DNA of 64,000 nucleotides, taken from Pseudomonas sp. G.S.17 (GTDB taxonomy: Bacteria; Pseudomonadota; Gammaproteobacteria; Pseudomonadales; Pseudomonadaceae). The stretch is from NCBI RefSeq assembly GCF_038096165.1, contig NZ_CP151076.1, forward strand, positions 1,550,001-1,614,000, written 5' to 3'. The notes under the pieces were generated by a model. That model was not told the DNA's origin. It worked only from the letters and a program-made list of their open reading frames with translations, and searched no databases. Each line of letters begins with the position of its first letter. The stretch's first letter is position 1. Of this stretch, positions 37,431 to 46,712 are shown piece after piece. Position numbers and translations under genes: made by a program.

Positions 37431-40010
37431 TCAGATGCGTGTTTGCAGGGTATACAACAACTCTAGTGCCTGACGCGGCGTGAGATCGTCGATTTTGACC
37501 TTGGAAAGCTCATCCAGTACCGGGTGCGGCAGACTGGCGAACAGATCGCTTTGCATCGGTGCAGCGGATTTTCCAGGTTTGGCGCGGGGTTGTTCGTGGG
37601 GCAGGCTGGTCGTCTCCAGACGTTGCAAATGTTCCTTGGCGCGCACGATGACCTTGGCTGGAACCCCCGCCAGCTGGGCCACTGCCAAGCCGTAGCTCTG
37701 GCTGGCCGGCCCCGGCAGCACCCGATGCAGGAAGACAATCCGCTCGTTATGCTCGGTGGCATTGAGGTGGACGTTGGCCACCAGCGGCTCGCTTTCCGGC
37801 AGCACTGTCAGCTCGAAATAGTGCGTGGCGAACAAGGTGTAGGCGCGCAATTGGGCGAGGCATTCTGCCGCAGCCCAGGCCAACGACAAACCGTCGAATG
37901 TGCTCGTGCCACGACCGACTTCGTCCATCAGCACCAGGCTGCGGTCGGTAGCGTTGTGCAAGATGTTGGCGGTTTCGCTCATTTCCACCATGAAGGTCGA
38001 GCGACCGCCAGCGAGGTCATCACTGGAACCGATCCGGGTGAAAATCCGGTCCACCAGGGACAGCTCGCAACTGGCCGCAGGCACGAAGCTGCCGATGTGG
38101 GCCAGTAGCACAATCAATGCTGTCTGGCGCATGTAGGTGGATTTACCGCCCATGTTCGGACCGGTAATCACCAGCATGCGCGTGCTGTCATCCAGCGCCA
38201 GGTCGTTGGCGACGAAGGGCGTGGACAAGACTTGCTCGACGACGGGATGGCGACCCTGATCAATGCGCATGCAGGGCTCTTCGACGAACCGTGGGCAGTT
38301 CAGGTCGAGGTTCAGTGCGCGTTCGCCCAGGTTGCTCAAGACATCCAGCTCGGCCAGCGCCGCTGCGGTGTCCTGAAGCGGCGCGAGGTGGCCGATCAGG
38401 TCTTCCAGCAACGCTTCATAAAGCATTTTTTCCCGGGCCAGCGCGCGGCTTTTCGCCGACAGCGCCTTGTCTTCGAACTCCTTGAGTTCTGGCGTAATGA
38501 AGCGCTCGGCGCCCTTGAGGGTCTGGCGTCGAATGTAATCCGCAGGCGCCTGTTCCGCCTGCTTGCTCGGCAACTCAATGAAATAGCCGTGAATCCGGTT
38601 GTAGCCGACTTTCAGGTTGGCCAGACCCGTGCGTGCTTTCTCCCGGGCTTCCAGATCGATCAGGAACTGCCCGGCGTTTTCACTCAGCGACTGCAATTCA
38701 TCCAGTTCAGCATCGTAGCCAGTCTTCAACACGCCGCCGTCACGAATGACCGCTGGCGGGTTGTCGATGATTGCCCGCTGCAGCAGTTGCGCCAGCTCCG
38801 GGTAAGTCCCGGCGGTTTGCGCGAGCTGTTGCAAGTGCGGCGCTTCCAGATCCGTCATCGCCACTTGCAATTCAGGCAACGCACTCAGCGCATCGCGCAG
38901 ACGCGCCAGATCTCGCGGCCGGGCGTTGCGCAGGCCGATACGGGCGAGAATCCGCTCGATATCGCCGATTTCCTTGAGTTGCGGTTGCAAGTTCTCGAAG
39001 CGGTATCGCTCCAGCAGGCAGGTGATCGAGCTTTGCCGCGCCTGAAGAACCTTCAGGTCACGCAGCGGCCGGTTCAGCCAACGGGTCAGCAAGCGCGTGC
39101 CCATGGCGGTCTGGCAGCGATCCATGACCGATTGCAGGGTGTTTTCACGACCGCCGGCAAGATTGGTGTCCAGCTCAAGATTGCGCCGACTGGCACCGTC
39201 GAGCACCACGGTATCGTCCAGCCGTTCATGGCGCAGGCTACGCAGGTGCGGCAATGCCGTGCGCTGGGTTTCCTTGGCGTAACCCAGCAGGCAGCCGGCA
39301 GCGCCGATGGCCAGCGTCAGGTTCTCGCAACCAAAGCCCTTCAGGTCCTGAGTGGAGAATTGCTGACACAAACTTTTCAGCGCCGAATCGCGTTCGAAAT
39401 CCCACGGGGCACGACGTCGCGCGCCTTTGCGTTTTTCCGCAGGCAACCCCTGCGGCCAATCGTCAGGGATCAACAGCTCCACCGGATTGATCCGCTCAAG
39501 CTCGGCCAGCAGGTTTTCCCAGCCTTTGATTTCCAGCACGCTGAAATTGCCACTGGTGATGTCCAGCACGGCGAGGCCAAACAAACGCTCATCGCCCAGC
39601 ACCGCGGCGATCAGGTTGTCGCGACGCTCATCCAGCAGCGCTTCGTCACTGACCGTGCCCGGCGTGATGATGCGCACTACTTGCCTGTCGACCGGTCCTT
39701 TGCTGGTTGCCGGGTCGCCGATCTGCTCGCAGATCACCACCGACTCGCCCAACTTCACCAGCTTGGCCAGATAACCTTCGGCTGCGTGGTACGGGATCCC
39801 GCACATGGGGATGCCCTGGCCAGCCGATTGCCCGCGTGCGGTGAGGGTAATATCCAGCAACTTGGACGCTTTCTTGGCATCCTCGTAGAAGATTTCGTAG
39901 AAGTCGCCCATGCGATAGAACATCAGCTGATCGGGATGCTGATTCTTCAGCCGCCAGTATTGCTGCATCATCGGGGTGTGTGCAGACAAGTCGGAAATTG
40001 CTTTATTCAT
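37431..40010 (-). CDS. mutS: DNA mismatch repair protein MutS
   Basis: Recognises mismatches and recruits MutL. From ATG 40010 ([19 protein letters not shown]) it is 859 aa. The mismatch-reading Phe-x-Glu lies in [12 protein letters not shown] near residue 36, the Walker A is [14 protein letters not shown] near residue 618, and the [12 protein letters not shown] block carries Walker B. A C-terminal tetramerisation tail is present. An upstream in-frame ATG would add five residues only. Confidence 0.98.
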   Translation of the reverse strand: MNKAISDLSAHTPMMQQYWRLKNQHPDQLMFYRMGDFYEIFYEDAKKASKLLDITLTARGQSAGQGIPMCGIPYHAAEGYLAKLVKLGESVVICEQIGDPATSKGPVDRQVVRIITPGTVSDEALLDERRDNLIAAVLGDERLFGLAVLDITSGNFSVLEIKGWENLLAELERINPVELLIPDDWPQGLPAEKRKGARRRAPWDFERDSALKSLCQQFSTQDLKGFGCENLTLAIGAAGCLLGYAKETQRTALPHLRSLRHERLDDTVVLDGASRRNLELDTNLAGGRENTLQSVMDRCQTAMGTRLLTRWLNRPLRDLKVLQARQSSITCLLERYRFENLQPQLKEIGDIERILARIGLRNARPRDLARLRDALSALPELQVAMTDLEAPHLQQLAQTAGTYPELAQLLQRAIIDNPPAVIRDGGVLKTGYDAELDELQSLSENAGQFLIDLEAREKARTGLANLKVGYNRIHGYFIELPSKQAEQAPADYIRRQTLKGAERFITPELKEFEDKALSAKSRALAREKMLYEALLEDLIGHLAPLQDTAAALAELDVLSNLGERALNLDLNCPRFVEEPCMRIDQGRHPVVEQVLSTPFVANDLALDDSTRMLVITGPNMGGKSTYMRQTALIVLLAHIGSFVPAASCELSLVDRIFTRIGSSDDLAGGRSTFMVEMSETANILHNATDRSLVLMDEVGRGTSTFDGLSLAWAAAECLAQLRAYTLFATHYFELTVLPESEPLVANVHLNATEHNERIVFLHRVLPGPASQSYGLAVAQLAGVPAKVIVRAKEHLQRLETTSLPHEQPRAKPGKSAAPMQSDLFASLPHPVLDELSKVKIDDLTPRQALELLYTLQTRI

Positions 40011-40274
40011 CAGATAGTTAGGCAAATTCGTTAGAAAAGGTGGGGCAAATTAAAGGGCATGACCTGCAGCCCCGTCGGGGACGTGGGGCCGGTCAGTCCG
40101 GGTATTTGCGATGGGCGCAAGGTTACCACGGGTGCTTCGGCCACGCAGGCCCGCTGCGTGGCGGCTTATTAGTGACTTGGCGTTTCGGGGCGATCACAGA
40201 AACGAAATCGCTGTATAGACTTCGTTGCGTCGTCGGCCGATTGAGCGCCGGCTCTTATAGAAAAGGAATTTTAT

Positions 40275-40406
40275 ATGGCGAACAAGCGTGCAAGGGATTC
40301 AGGTAGCGGGCGCTTCATTCCTGTCGAGGAAGCCAAGCGTCGACCGAAGGAAACCACGGTTGAAACCATCAAAAAGCCAGCGTGCCCGAAAAAGAAAGAA
40401 TCTTGA
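40275..40406 (+). CDS. Small basic protein of unknown function (43 aa)
   Basis: A 43-codon ORF, beginning MANKRARDSGSGRFIPVEEA and ending KKPACPKKKES, with a good ribosome binding site AAAGGAA 7 bases before the ATG. It is strongly basic (about 12 Lys/Arg) with one Cys, no signal peptide and no membrane segment. It lies between divergent mutS and cinA and reads towards cinA with a 67-base gap, so it may be the first gene of the cinA-recA run. Codon use matches its neighbours. I do not recognise the family; nucleic-acid binding would suit its charge but is only a guess. Confidence 0.65.
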   Translation: MANKRARDSGSGRFIPVEEAKRRPKETTVETIKKPACPKKKES

Positions 40407-40473
40407 TGGATGATGAAGGAACGGTTGCCCGCGCAGCCGTTCCCATTCTGGACGCGAGCAATGAAGGAGAAAT

Positions 40474-40977
40474 GTGTTGGACGAGATCACTCAGCTTGCC
40501 GCGAACCTCGGCAAACATCTCAAGGCGCTGGATGAACAGGTGACCACTGCTGAATCCTGCACCGGTGGCGGCATCGCCGAAGCCATTACGCGGATTTCCG
40601 GTAGCTCGGCCTGGTTCGAGGCCGGTTATGTCACTTATTCCAATCGGCAGAAGCTTTTGCAGCTCGAAGTGCCGGACGAACTGTTTTCGACGGTTGGCGC
40701 AGTCAGCCGGGAAGTTGTCGAAGCCATGGTCCGCGGTGCACAGGCCCACAGCGGCGCGCAGTTTGCCGTGGCAGTCAGCGGCGTCGCGGGGCCTGATGGC
40801 GGTTCGATCGACAAGCCGGTGGGTACGGTCTGGCTGGCCTGGGGGAATGGCGGAACGCTCATTTCCGAGCGGCGCCAGTTCGACGGTAATCGCGATGATG
40901 TACGCCGACAAACGGTAAAGGCCGCGCTAGAGGGGCTGATAGCGCTTGCCCGGACAGAAATTCCAACACAGGGGTAG
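40474..40977 (+). CDS. cinA: CinA C-terminal domain protein, nicotinamide-nucleotide amidohydrolase (PncC type)
   Basis: Deamidates NMN to nicotinate mononucleotide in the pyridine-nucleotide salvage cycle. The 167 aa product is the stand-alone amidase domain, lacking the N-terminal COG1058 half of full CinA; it has the nucleophile Ser in TTAESCTGGGIAE and AVSGVAGPDGGS. The start is GTG 40474 or TTG 40477 after AAGGAG. Lies directly upstream of recA, the widely conserved cinA-recA order. Confidence 0.92.
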   Translation: MLDEITQLAANLGKHLKALDEQVTTAESCTGGGIAEAITRISGSSAWFEAGYVTYSNRQKLLQLEVPDELFSTVGAVSREVVEAMVRGAQAHSGAQFAVAVSGVAGPDGGSIDKPVGTVWLAWGNGGTLISERRQFDGNRDDVRRQTVKAALEGLIALARTEIPTQG

Positions 40978-41004
40978 GCGCGCGCTCAACCCTGTGGAAT
41001 AATA

Positions 41005-41020
41005 CTGTCTACTTATACAG
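41005..41020 (+). promoter_or_regulatory. LexA operator (SOS box) of recA
   Basis: CTGTCTACTTATACAG is a perfect CTGT-N8-ACAG site, 51 bases before the recA ATG. LexA binding here represses recA until DNA damage activates RecA. Confidence 0.93.
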
Positions 41021-41070
41021 GTGTTGTGGCCGTCAGGCCCCTAATTGAATTTGATTACGTGAGGACTTCA

Positions 41071-42138
41071 ATGGACGAGAACAAGAAGAAAGCCTTGGCT
41101 GCGGCCTTGGGTCAGATCGAGCGTCAATTCGGTAAAGGTGCCGTAATGCGCATGGGCGACCATGACCGCCAGGCGATTCCTTCTATCTCTACCGGTTCGC
41201 TCGGTCTGGATATCGCACTAGGCATCGGTGGCTTGCCTAAAGGCCGGATCGTTGAAATCTACGGTCCGGAATCTTCCGGTAAAACCACGCTGACCCTTTC
41301 GGTTATCGCTCAGGCCCAGAAAATGGGCGCAACCTGCGCGTTCGTCGATGCGGAACACGCACTCGATCCTGAATACGCCGGCAAGCTGGGCGTAAACGTC
41401 GATGACCTGCTGGTTTCCCAGCCGGACACCGGCGAGCAGGCCCTGGAAATCACCGACATGCTGGTGCGTTCGAATGCGATCGATGTGATCGTGGTCGACT
41501 CCGTGGCAGCACTGGTGCCAAAGGCCGAAATCGAAGGCGAGATGGGCGACATGCACGTGGGTCTGCAGGCTCGTCTGATGTCTCAAGCGCTGCGCAAGAT
41601 CACCGGTAACATCAAGAACGCCAACTGCCTGGTTATCTTCATCAACCAGATCCGCATGAAAATCGGTGTGATGTTCGGTAGCCCGGAAACCACCACGGGT
41701 GGTAACGCGCTGAAGTTCTACGCTTCGGTACGTCTGGATATCCGTCGTACAGGTGCCGTAAAAGAAGGCGACGAAGTCGTTGGTAGCGAAACCCGCGTCA
41801 AGGTTGTGAAGAACAAGGTGGCTCCGCCGTTCCGTCAGGCCGAGTTCCAGATTCTTTACGGCAAGGGTATTTACCTGAACGGCGAGATCATCGATCTGGC
41901 TGTGCTGCACGGCTTCGTTGAGAAGTCCGGCGCGTGGTACAGCTATCAGGGCAGCAAGATCGGTCAGGGTAAAGCCAACTCGGCCAAGTACCTGGCGGAT
42001 AACCCGGAAGTCGGTGCAGCACTCGAGAAGATGATTCGCGATAAACTGCTGACTCCAGGCGTTGACACCAAGGCCGAAGGTTCACGTCCTGCTGTCGCTC
42101 CGGCTGCTGACATGGCTGAAGCTGACGTCGATATCTGA
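41071..42138 (+). CDS. recA: Recombinase RecA
   Basis: Strand-exchange protein and co-protease for LexA, UmuD and phage repressors. From ATG 41071 (after GAGGA) it is 355 aa, starting [20 protein letters not shown]. Walker [13 protein letters not shown] near residue 66, the RecA signature [14 protein letters not shown], and the acidic C-terminal tail are present. Preceded by a perfect LexA box and followed after 6 bases by recX, so its inhibitor is in the same transcript. Confidence 0.98.
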   Translation: MDENKKKALAAALGQIERQFGKGAVMRMGDHDRQAIPSISTGSLGLDIALGIGGLPKGRIVEIYGPESSGKTTLTLSVIAQAQKMGATCAFVDAEHALDPEYAGKLGVNVDDLLVSQPDTGEQALEITDMLVRSNAIDVIVVDSVAALVPKAEIEGEMGDMHVGLQARLMSQALRKITGNIKNANCLVIFINQIRMKIGVMFGSPETTTGGNALKFYASVRLDIRRTGAVKEGDEVVGSETRVKVVKNKVAPPFRQAEFQILYGKGIYLNGEIIDLAVLHGFVEKSGAWYSYQGSKIGQGKANSAKYLADNPEVGAALEKMIRDKLLTPGVDTKAEGSRPAVAPAADMAEADVDI

Positions 42139-42144
42139 TAGTTC

Positions 42145-42612
42145 ATGTCCGCGATACTGGATACACCCGCCGCCATCCGGCGAACTGCAATGGACCTGCT
42201 CGCGCGCCGCGAGCACGGTCGTGTCGAGCTGACGCGTAAACTGCGTCAGCGCGGCGCACCTCCCGAATTGATCGACCCGGCCCTGGACCGTCTGACGGAA
42301 GAAGGGCTGCTCTCCGAATCCCGTTACCTTGAAAGCTTTGTTTCCTATCGCGCGCGCTCGGGCTACGGGCCTTTGCGCATTCGTGAAGAACTCGGCCAGC
42401 GCGGCTTGCAGCGTGGGGATATCGAGCAGGCGTTGCGTGAATGCGGCTTGGATTGGCAAGAGATGCTTCAGGAAACCTGGCAACGCAAATTTGCCGGGCA
42501 CCTGCCGATCGATGCTCGTGAACGTGCCAAACAAGGCAGATTCCTGAGTTATCGCGGTTACCCGCTGGATATGATCGGCCGCTTGCTCAGCGGCCGGGGC
42601 GGGGACGACTGA
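42145..42612 (+). CDS. recX: Regulatory protein RecX
   Basis: Binds RecA filaments and limits their extension. The 155 aa product is made of three-helix repeats, with [37 protein letters not shown] and [16 protein letters not shown] as recognisable family blocks. It should be SOS-induced through read-through from recA. Its stop TGA is immediately followed by the reverse-strand stop of the next gene. Confidence 0.95.
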   Translation: MSAILDTPAAIRRTAMDLLARREHGRVELTRKLRQRGAPPELIDPALDRLTEEGLLSESRYLESFVSYRARSGYGPLRIREELGQRGLQRGDIEQALRECGLDWQEMLQETWQRKFAGHLPIDARERAKQGRFLSYRGYPLDMIGRLLSGRGGDD

Positions 42613-43728
42613 TCAGCTAACGTTTACCGACGCACGCTGCTGACGTGGGTGACTGTCGGTATCAACCCAGTTTTCCGGCTGGTTGATATAGTCGACCAAC
42701 TCTCGCAAGCGGCCGTAATTGCGGCCAGTGAAGGTAAAGGCAAGCCGGGTCAGATGGCTGAACTGAGCCTCGTCATGTTCTTCCCCTGCATAGCTGTGTT
42801 GGTGGAAACCTTCCGCCATGCGCAGGTCGGCGAAGGCTTCCTGCATGTGCTCCATCGCCGGTTCGCTGAGGGAGTGATGCATACGGATGACAAACTTGTT
42901 CTTCAACCAGCGACTTGAATGGAAGTTGTTGTAGAACTGGTTGATTTCTTCGACCGCGTCTTCAGCGCTGTAGACCAGTCGCAGCAGCTTCATATCGTTG
43001 GGCAGGATGTAATGATTGGCTTCCAGTTGAGCCTTGATGAAATCCAGGGCGCCTTGCCAGAAGCCTCCGCCCGGTGCATCAAGCAGCACGATAGGCACCA
43101 GTGGACTTTTGCCAGTCTGGATCAGCGTCAGGACTTCCAGTGCTTCATCCAGCGTACCGAAGCCGCCAGGGCAAAGAACCAACGCGTCGGCTTCCTTGAC
43201 GAAAAACAGCTTGCGGGTGAAGAAGAAGTGGAACGGCAGCAGGTTGCTGGTGCCTTCTATCGTCGGATTGGCATGTTGCTCGAAGGGCAGGGTGATGTTG
43301 AACCCCAGGCTGTGCTCGCGACCGGCACCTTCATGGGCCGCCGCCATGATGCCGCCGCCACCGCCGGTGATGACCATCAGGTCGGCTTGCGCCAGTACCT
43401 GGCCAAGTTCTCTGGCCAGGTTGTACATCGGGTGCTCGGCAGGCGTTCGCGCGGAGCCGAAGACCGTCACTTTGCGCCGCCCCTTGAATCGATCAAGGGT
43501 CCGAAAGGCATTGTCCAGCTCGCGCAGGGTCTGCAGGGTGATTTTCGCGTTCCAGCGGCTGCGATCATCCTGAGCCATGCGCAGCACGGTCAACATCATG
43601 TCGCGGTAAAGCGGAAGATTCGGGCTGTCAGGGGCGACGACTTTGATCTGTTCTTCAATTTGCCGGGCGAGGTCGGCACCGTTGCCCTGAAAGTGTGTTG
43701 AAAGAAGGTCATTCGGTACGTAAGGCAT
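42613..43728 (-). CDS. LOG family protein (nucleotide 5'-monophosphate phosphoribohydrolase-like)
   Basis: The 371 aa product has the two hallmarks of the LOG (lonely guy) family: the nucleotide-binding GGGGGIMAAAHEGA (about 122-135) and PGGFGTLDEALE (about 187-198), the latter with the catalytic Glu. Smaller LOGs release cytokinin bases; larger relatives such as PpnN hydrolyse nucleoside monophosphates in nucleotide recycling. This one has about 85 extra N-terminal and 100 extra C-terminal residues, so it is neither a minimal LOG nor clearly PpnN; substrate unknown. Convergent with recX, with no bases between the stops. Confidence 0.85.
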   Translation of the reverse strand: MPYVPNDLLSTHFQGNGADLARQIEEQIKVVAPDSPNLPLYRDMMLTVLRMAQDDRSRWNAKITLQTLRELDNAFRTLDRFKGRRKVTVFGSARTPAEHPMYNLARELGQVLAQADLMVITGGGGGIMAAAHEGAGREHSLGFNITLPFEQHANPTIEGTSNLLPFHFFFTRKLFFVKEADALVLCPGGFGTLDEALEVLTLIQTGKSPLVPIVLLDAPGGGFWQGALDFIKAQLEANHYILPNDMKLLRLVYSAEDAVEEINQFYNNFHSSRWLKNKFVIRMHHSLSEPAMEHMQEAFADLRMAEGFHQHSYAGEEHDEAQFSHLTRLAFTFTGRNYGRLRELVDYINQPENWVDTDSHPRQQRASVNVS

Positions 43729-43968
43729 TCAAAGCTTCTCCATGCGCAGAATCATCATCCTGATCAAAGCTGATCGTTCGAACAGGAAGCCTGGCTCTTT
43801 TCGATGATGTGCTTATAGCATTGAAGCTGGCAACGATTGTCTGCGTCGCAATCATGATTTATGGGGATGTGTTGCGCACAGAACACGATGGTCTGCAGGG
43901 GGAGAACTCTGTCAGGTGGCGCGCCGCTGAGCAAGCATTGCGCGCCGCCTGTTACTAGCAGGAATCAG

Positions 43969-44379
43969 TTACTTCTTCACGGCGCAGTCGGTTGCCTTGA
44001 ACATCTGGGTGGTAACCGGACGATTGGTCTTGTACTCGGTGAACTGATACTTGAGTACCGCGCCTTTGGTCATCAACTGGCGATAGCCGTTGTTGTGACA
44101 AACGCTGTTACCCAGTTGATTGCGCACGGCATCCGGATTGGCACGCATCTGTTGTGCCTGCCCTTCGCGCACACTCAGGTGGTTGATCAGCGCGTTGCCT
44201 TCAACCGTGTAGCCCTGATCGAGAATGTCTTCGTTGATCGCCCGCGGTGTACCGACGCTGCTTTCCTTCGCGACTTTTTCAAGCATTTTGCTCAGTTCGA
44301 ATTCCTGCTTGGACGCCGCATTGGCGCACAGCGGAGCAACGAGCAACAGCGTAAGGGTGGGAACGATAAGGCGCAGCAT
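43969..44379 (-). CDS. Secreted small protein of the QSregVF type (PA3611-like)
   Basis: The 136 aa precursor starts MLRLIVPTLTLLLVAPLCANA, a clear signal peptide cut before ASKQEFEL. The mature part has two Cys (SVCHNN and ATDCAVKK), probably disulfide-bonded in the periplasm. It resembles the P. aeruginosa PA3611 family, which I recall as a putative quorum-sensing-regulated virulence factor; no activity is known. AGGAG stands 8 bases upstream of the ATG. The 240 bases after the gene, towards 43728, have no gene. Confidence 0.75.
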   Translation of the reverse strand: MLRLIVPTLTLLLVAPLCANAASKQEFELSKMLEKVAKESSVGTPRAINEDILDQGYTVEGNALINHLSVREGQAQQMRANPDAVRNQLGNSVCHNNGYRQLMTKGAVLKYQFTEYKTNRPVTTQMFKATDCAVKK

Positions 44380-44632
44380 TAAACTCTCCTGATTCAGTGA
44401 CTGGCCGTTGGACCGGAAACTTAAAAGTACGTTCACTAAGCAGGCTGCCAGATGCAGACGCTTCAGCGGGGGCGAAGTATAGAGGACTAGCCGATACAGC
44501 TCCTAGGCCGAAAACAGATTCCTGGCCGGACAGCGCAGCGGTAGACCGCGTGGCTCTGGTAAACTTCGGCAACTTATTACCTTCTCGGGGCAACCCAGTG
44601 TCAACGCCTTCTGTTCATCGGTGCACTCAGCC

Positions 44633-45343
44633 ATGAGTCATGCCGTTTCCCGTCTGCGCGATCAACGCCTGGCGCAGAGTACCAAGCCGTTCATTGCCCG
44701 CGGATCACGCGCCCCACGTTGCCCCGGCTGTCGGGTGATTTCCGATTATTGCCTGTGCGCCTGGAAACCGACTGTGCCGGCGACGTCGGGCATGTGCCTG
44801 TTGATGTACGACACTGAACCGTTGAAACCGACCAATACCGGCTGGCTGATTGCCGACGTGATCAAAGACACCTACGCATTTGGCTGGTCGCGCGTCGAGA
44901 TCAACCCGCAGCTGCTGGCATTACTGGACGATCCGCAGTGGCAGCCGTACATCGTTTTCCCCGGTGAGTTTGTCGCTGAGGAGCGGGTGGTCAGTGAAGT
45001 CAGGCTCGAACACGGCAAGCGGCCGCTGTTTATTTTGCTGGATGCGACCTGGCCCGAGGCCCGCAAGATGTTTCGCAAGAGCCCCTATCTGGAGCGTTTT
45101 CCCGTGCTGACCCTGGAATCGGAGCTGCTGTCGCGCTACCGACTGCGCCGCTCCAAGCGCGACGACCATTTCTGTACCGCTGAAGTCGCGGCGCTGTGTC
45201 TGGAGCTGGCCGGCGATACCCACGCCAGTGGCGTTCTGGATGCTTATCTGGACGTGTTCACTGCGCATTATCTGGGGGCCAAGTTTCAAAACCCTATTGA
45301 TGCGCAGGACGCCGCCCACACTCACTTGAAAGCTTTTATATAG
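44633..45343 (+). CDS. DTW-domain tRNA-uridine aminocarboxypropyltransferase (TapT/YfiP type)
   Basis: The DTW family makes acp3U in tRNA (position 47 in E. coli) with SAM. The 236 aa product has an N-terminal Cys cluster CPGCRVISDYCLC, probably binding zinc, the central FILLDATWPEARKM that names the family, and SELLSRYRLRRSK near the C-terminus. ATG 44633 is chosen; a GTG 12 bases earlier is possible. The specific tRNA position is inferred from family membership. Confidence 0.85.
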   Translation: MSHAVSRLRDQRLAQSTKPFIARGSRAPRCPGCRVISDYCLCAWKPTVPATSGMCLLMYDTEPLKPTNTGWLIADVIKDTYAFGWSRVEINPQLLALLDDPQWQPYIVFPGEFVAEERVVSEVRLEHGKRPLFILLDATWPEARKMFRKSPYLERFPVLTLESELLSRYRLRRSKRDDHFCTAEVAALCLELAGDTHASGVLDAYLDVFTAHYLGAKFQNPIDAQDAAHTHLKAFI

Positions 45344-45588
45344 ATAGCTGATCTGCGGCGCCCACCGGCTGAAGATAAGTGCACAATATGCAATAACGTT
45401 TCACCAAGGATGGCGCTTGACCACCCCGGCTTCGCTGGGCATGCTTGGCGCCGCATAAAGGATTGGACGCTTGTTTTTGTTGGTTTGCGTCGAATGTGCT
45501 GTGTCGCCCAACGAGCATTTGCTGGCATTTTCGAATGCCTTGCTGAGCAACGATCGGATCGCTGCTCCTATAAAAACAGGATCACCCA

Positions 45589-46236
45589 ATGACCTACGAA
45601 ATCCTGATTGCCGATGACCATCCGCTATTTCGCAGCGCGCTGCATCAGGCATTAAGCCTCGGCCTCGGCCCGGATGTCCGGTTGGTAGAAGCCGACAGCA
45701 TTGCTCAGCTTGAAACTCATTTGGGTGAAAAGACCGACTGGGATCTGGTTCTGCTGGATCTGAACATGCCGGGTGCCTACGGATTTTCCGGGTTGGTGCT
45801 GTTGCGCGGGCAGTACCCGCAGATTCCCGTGGTGATGGTTTCCGCTCAGGAAGAAGCATCGATTGTCGTGCGCTCCAAGGAGTTCGGTGCCAGCGGTTTC
45901 ATCCCCAAATCCAGCTCCCTGGAAACCATTCAGCAAGCGGTACGCACGGTTCTTGAAGGCGACGTCTGGTGGCCATCGCAAGTCAACGAACCCGTGAGTG
46001 TTTCGGCTGAGGCAAAGGCGGCCAGTGCTGGCCTTGCGAGTCTGACTCCACAGCAGTTCCGGGTGCTGACCATGGTCTGCGAAGGCTTGTTGAACAAGCA
46101 GATCGCGTACGAACTGAGCGTCTCGGAAGCGACCATCAAGGCGCATGTGACTGCGATTTTCCGCAAGCTGGGCGTACGCACTCGCACTCAGGCCGCGCTG
46201 CTTTTGCAACAACTGGAATCGATTTCGCCAAACTGA
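45589..46236 (+). CDS. erdR: LuxR-type response regulator ErdR (CrbR)
   Basis: Response regulator controlling acetate and ethanol use (acsA and related genes) in Pseudomonas. The 215 aa product has a receiver domain with phospho-acceptor Asp57 in LVLLDLNMPG, acidic pocket ADDHP at residues 8-12, Lys in FIPKSSS, and a C-terminal NarL/LuxR HTH (CEGLLNKQIAYELSVSEATI, about 163-182). It is followed by dgkA as at PA3604-PA3603. The sensor kinase is not in this window. The 245-base gap before it shows no clear promoter. Confidence 0.85.
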   Translation: MTYEILIADDHPLFRSALHQALSLGLGPDVRLVEADSIAQLETHLGEKTDWDLVLLDLNMPGAYGFSGLVLLRGQYPQIPVVMVSAQEEASIVVRSKEFGASGFIPKSSSLETIQQAVRTVLEGDVWWPSQVNEPVSVSAEAKAASAGLASLTPQQFRVLTMVCEGLLNKQIAYELSVSEATIKAHVTAIFRKLGVRTRTQAALLLQQLESISPN

Positions 46237-46320
46237 TTGCGTGAGCAATGCCGTGGGTTCACGCTTTTTTGACTTGTCCTGAATTAACTTCGCCTTTTCT
46301 ATTCAAGCAGCAGCCTATCT

Positions 46321-46686
46321 ATGTCTCCTTTCAAAGGCCAGACCGGCCTCAAACGTATCTTCAATGCCACCGGCTATTCCTTTGACGGCCTGACCGCCGC
46401 TTTCAAAGGCGAGGCTGCTTTTCGGCAGTTGGTATTGCTGAACGTGATCCTGATTCCCGTGTCGTTCCTGTTTCACATCAGTAAGGCCGAGCATGCCTTG
46501 TTGATCGCTGTCTGCCTTCTGGCGCTGATCGTTGAATTGCTCAATTCGGCTGTCGAGGCCGCGATCGACCGGATTTCCCTGGAATTGCATCCGCTGTCCA
46601 AGAATGCCAAAGACATGGGTAGCGCCGCGCAGTTCATTGCCTTGGGCATGATTGCCGTGGTCTGGGGTTTGATCCTGCTGGGTTGA
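46321..46686 (+). CDS. dgkA: Diacylglycerol kinase
   Basis: Small inner-membrane kinase that returns diacylglycerol (from membrane-derived glucan or LPS modification) to phosphatidic acid. The 121 aa product has three membrane helices and the signature ALLIAVCLLALIVELLNSAV followed by EAAIDRI, with catalytic Glu residues. ATG 46321 follows a weak ribosome binding site. Lies 84 bases after erdR on the same strand. Confidence 0.95.
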   Translation: MSPFKGQTGLKRIFNATGYSFDGLTAAFKGEAAFRQLVLLNVILIPVSFLFHISKAEHALLIAVCLLALIVELLNSAVEAAIDRISLELHPLSKNAKDMGSAAQFIALGMIAVVWGLILLG

Positions 46687-46712
46687 CGCGCAGCCTAGCC
46701 AGTCCGGGGCGC

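Noticed and set aside
38232..40034. A 600-codon forward frame opposite mutS
   Set aside because: MutS on the reverse strand is complete with Walker motifs. The forward frame is rich in Arg, Gln and His, as antisense frames of this codon bias are.
45541..45588. TATAAA at 45569-45574 as the erdR -10 box
   Set aside because: A start from it would fall at about 45581, inside the ribosome binding site, and no -35 stands at the right distance.
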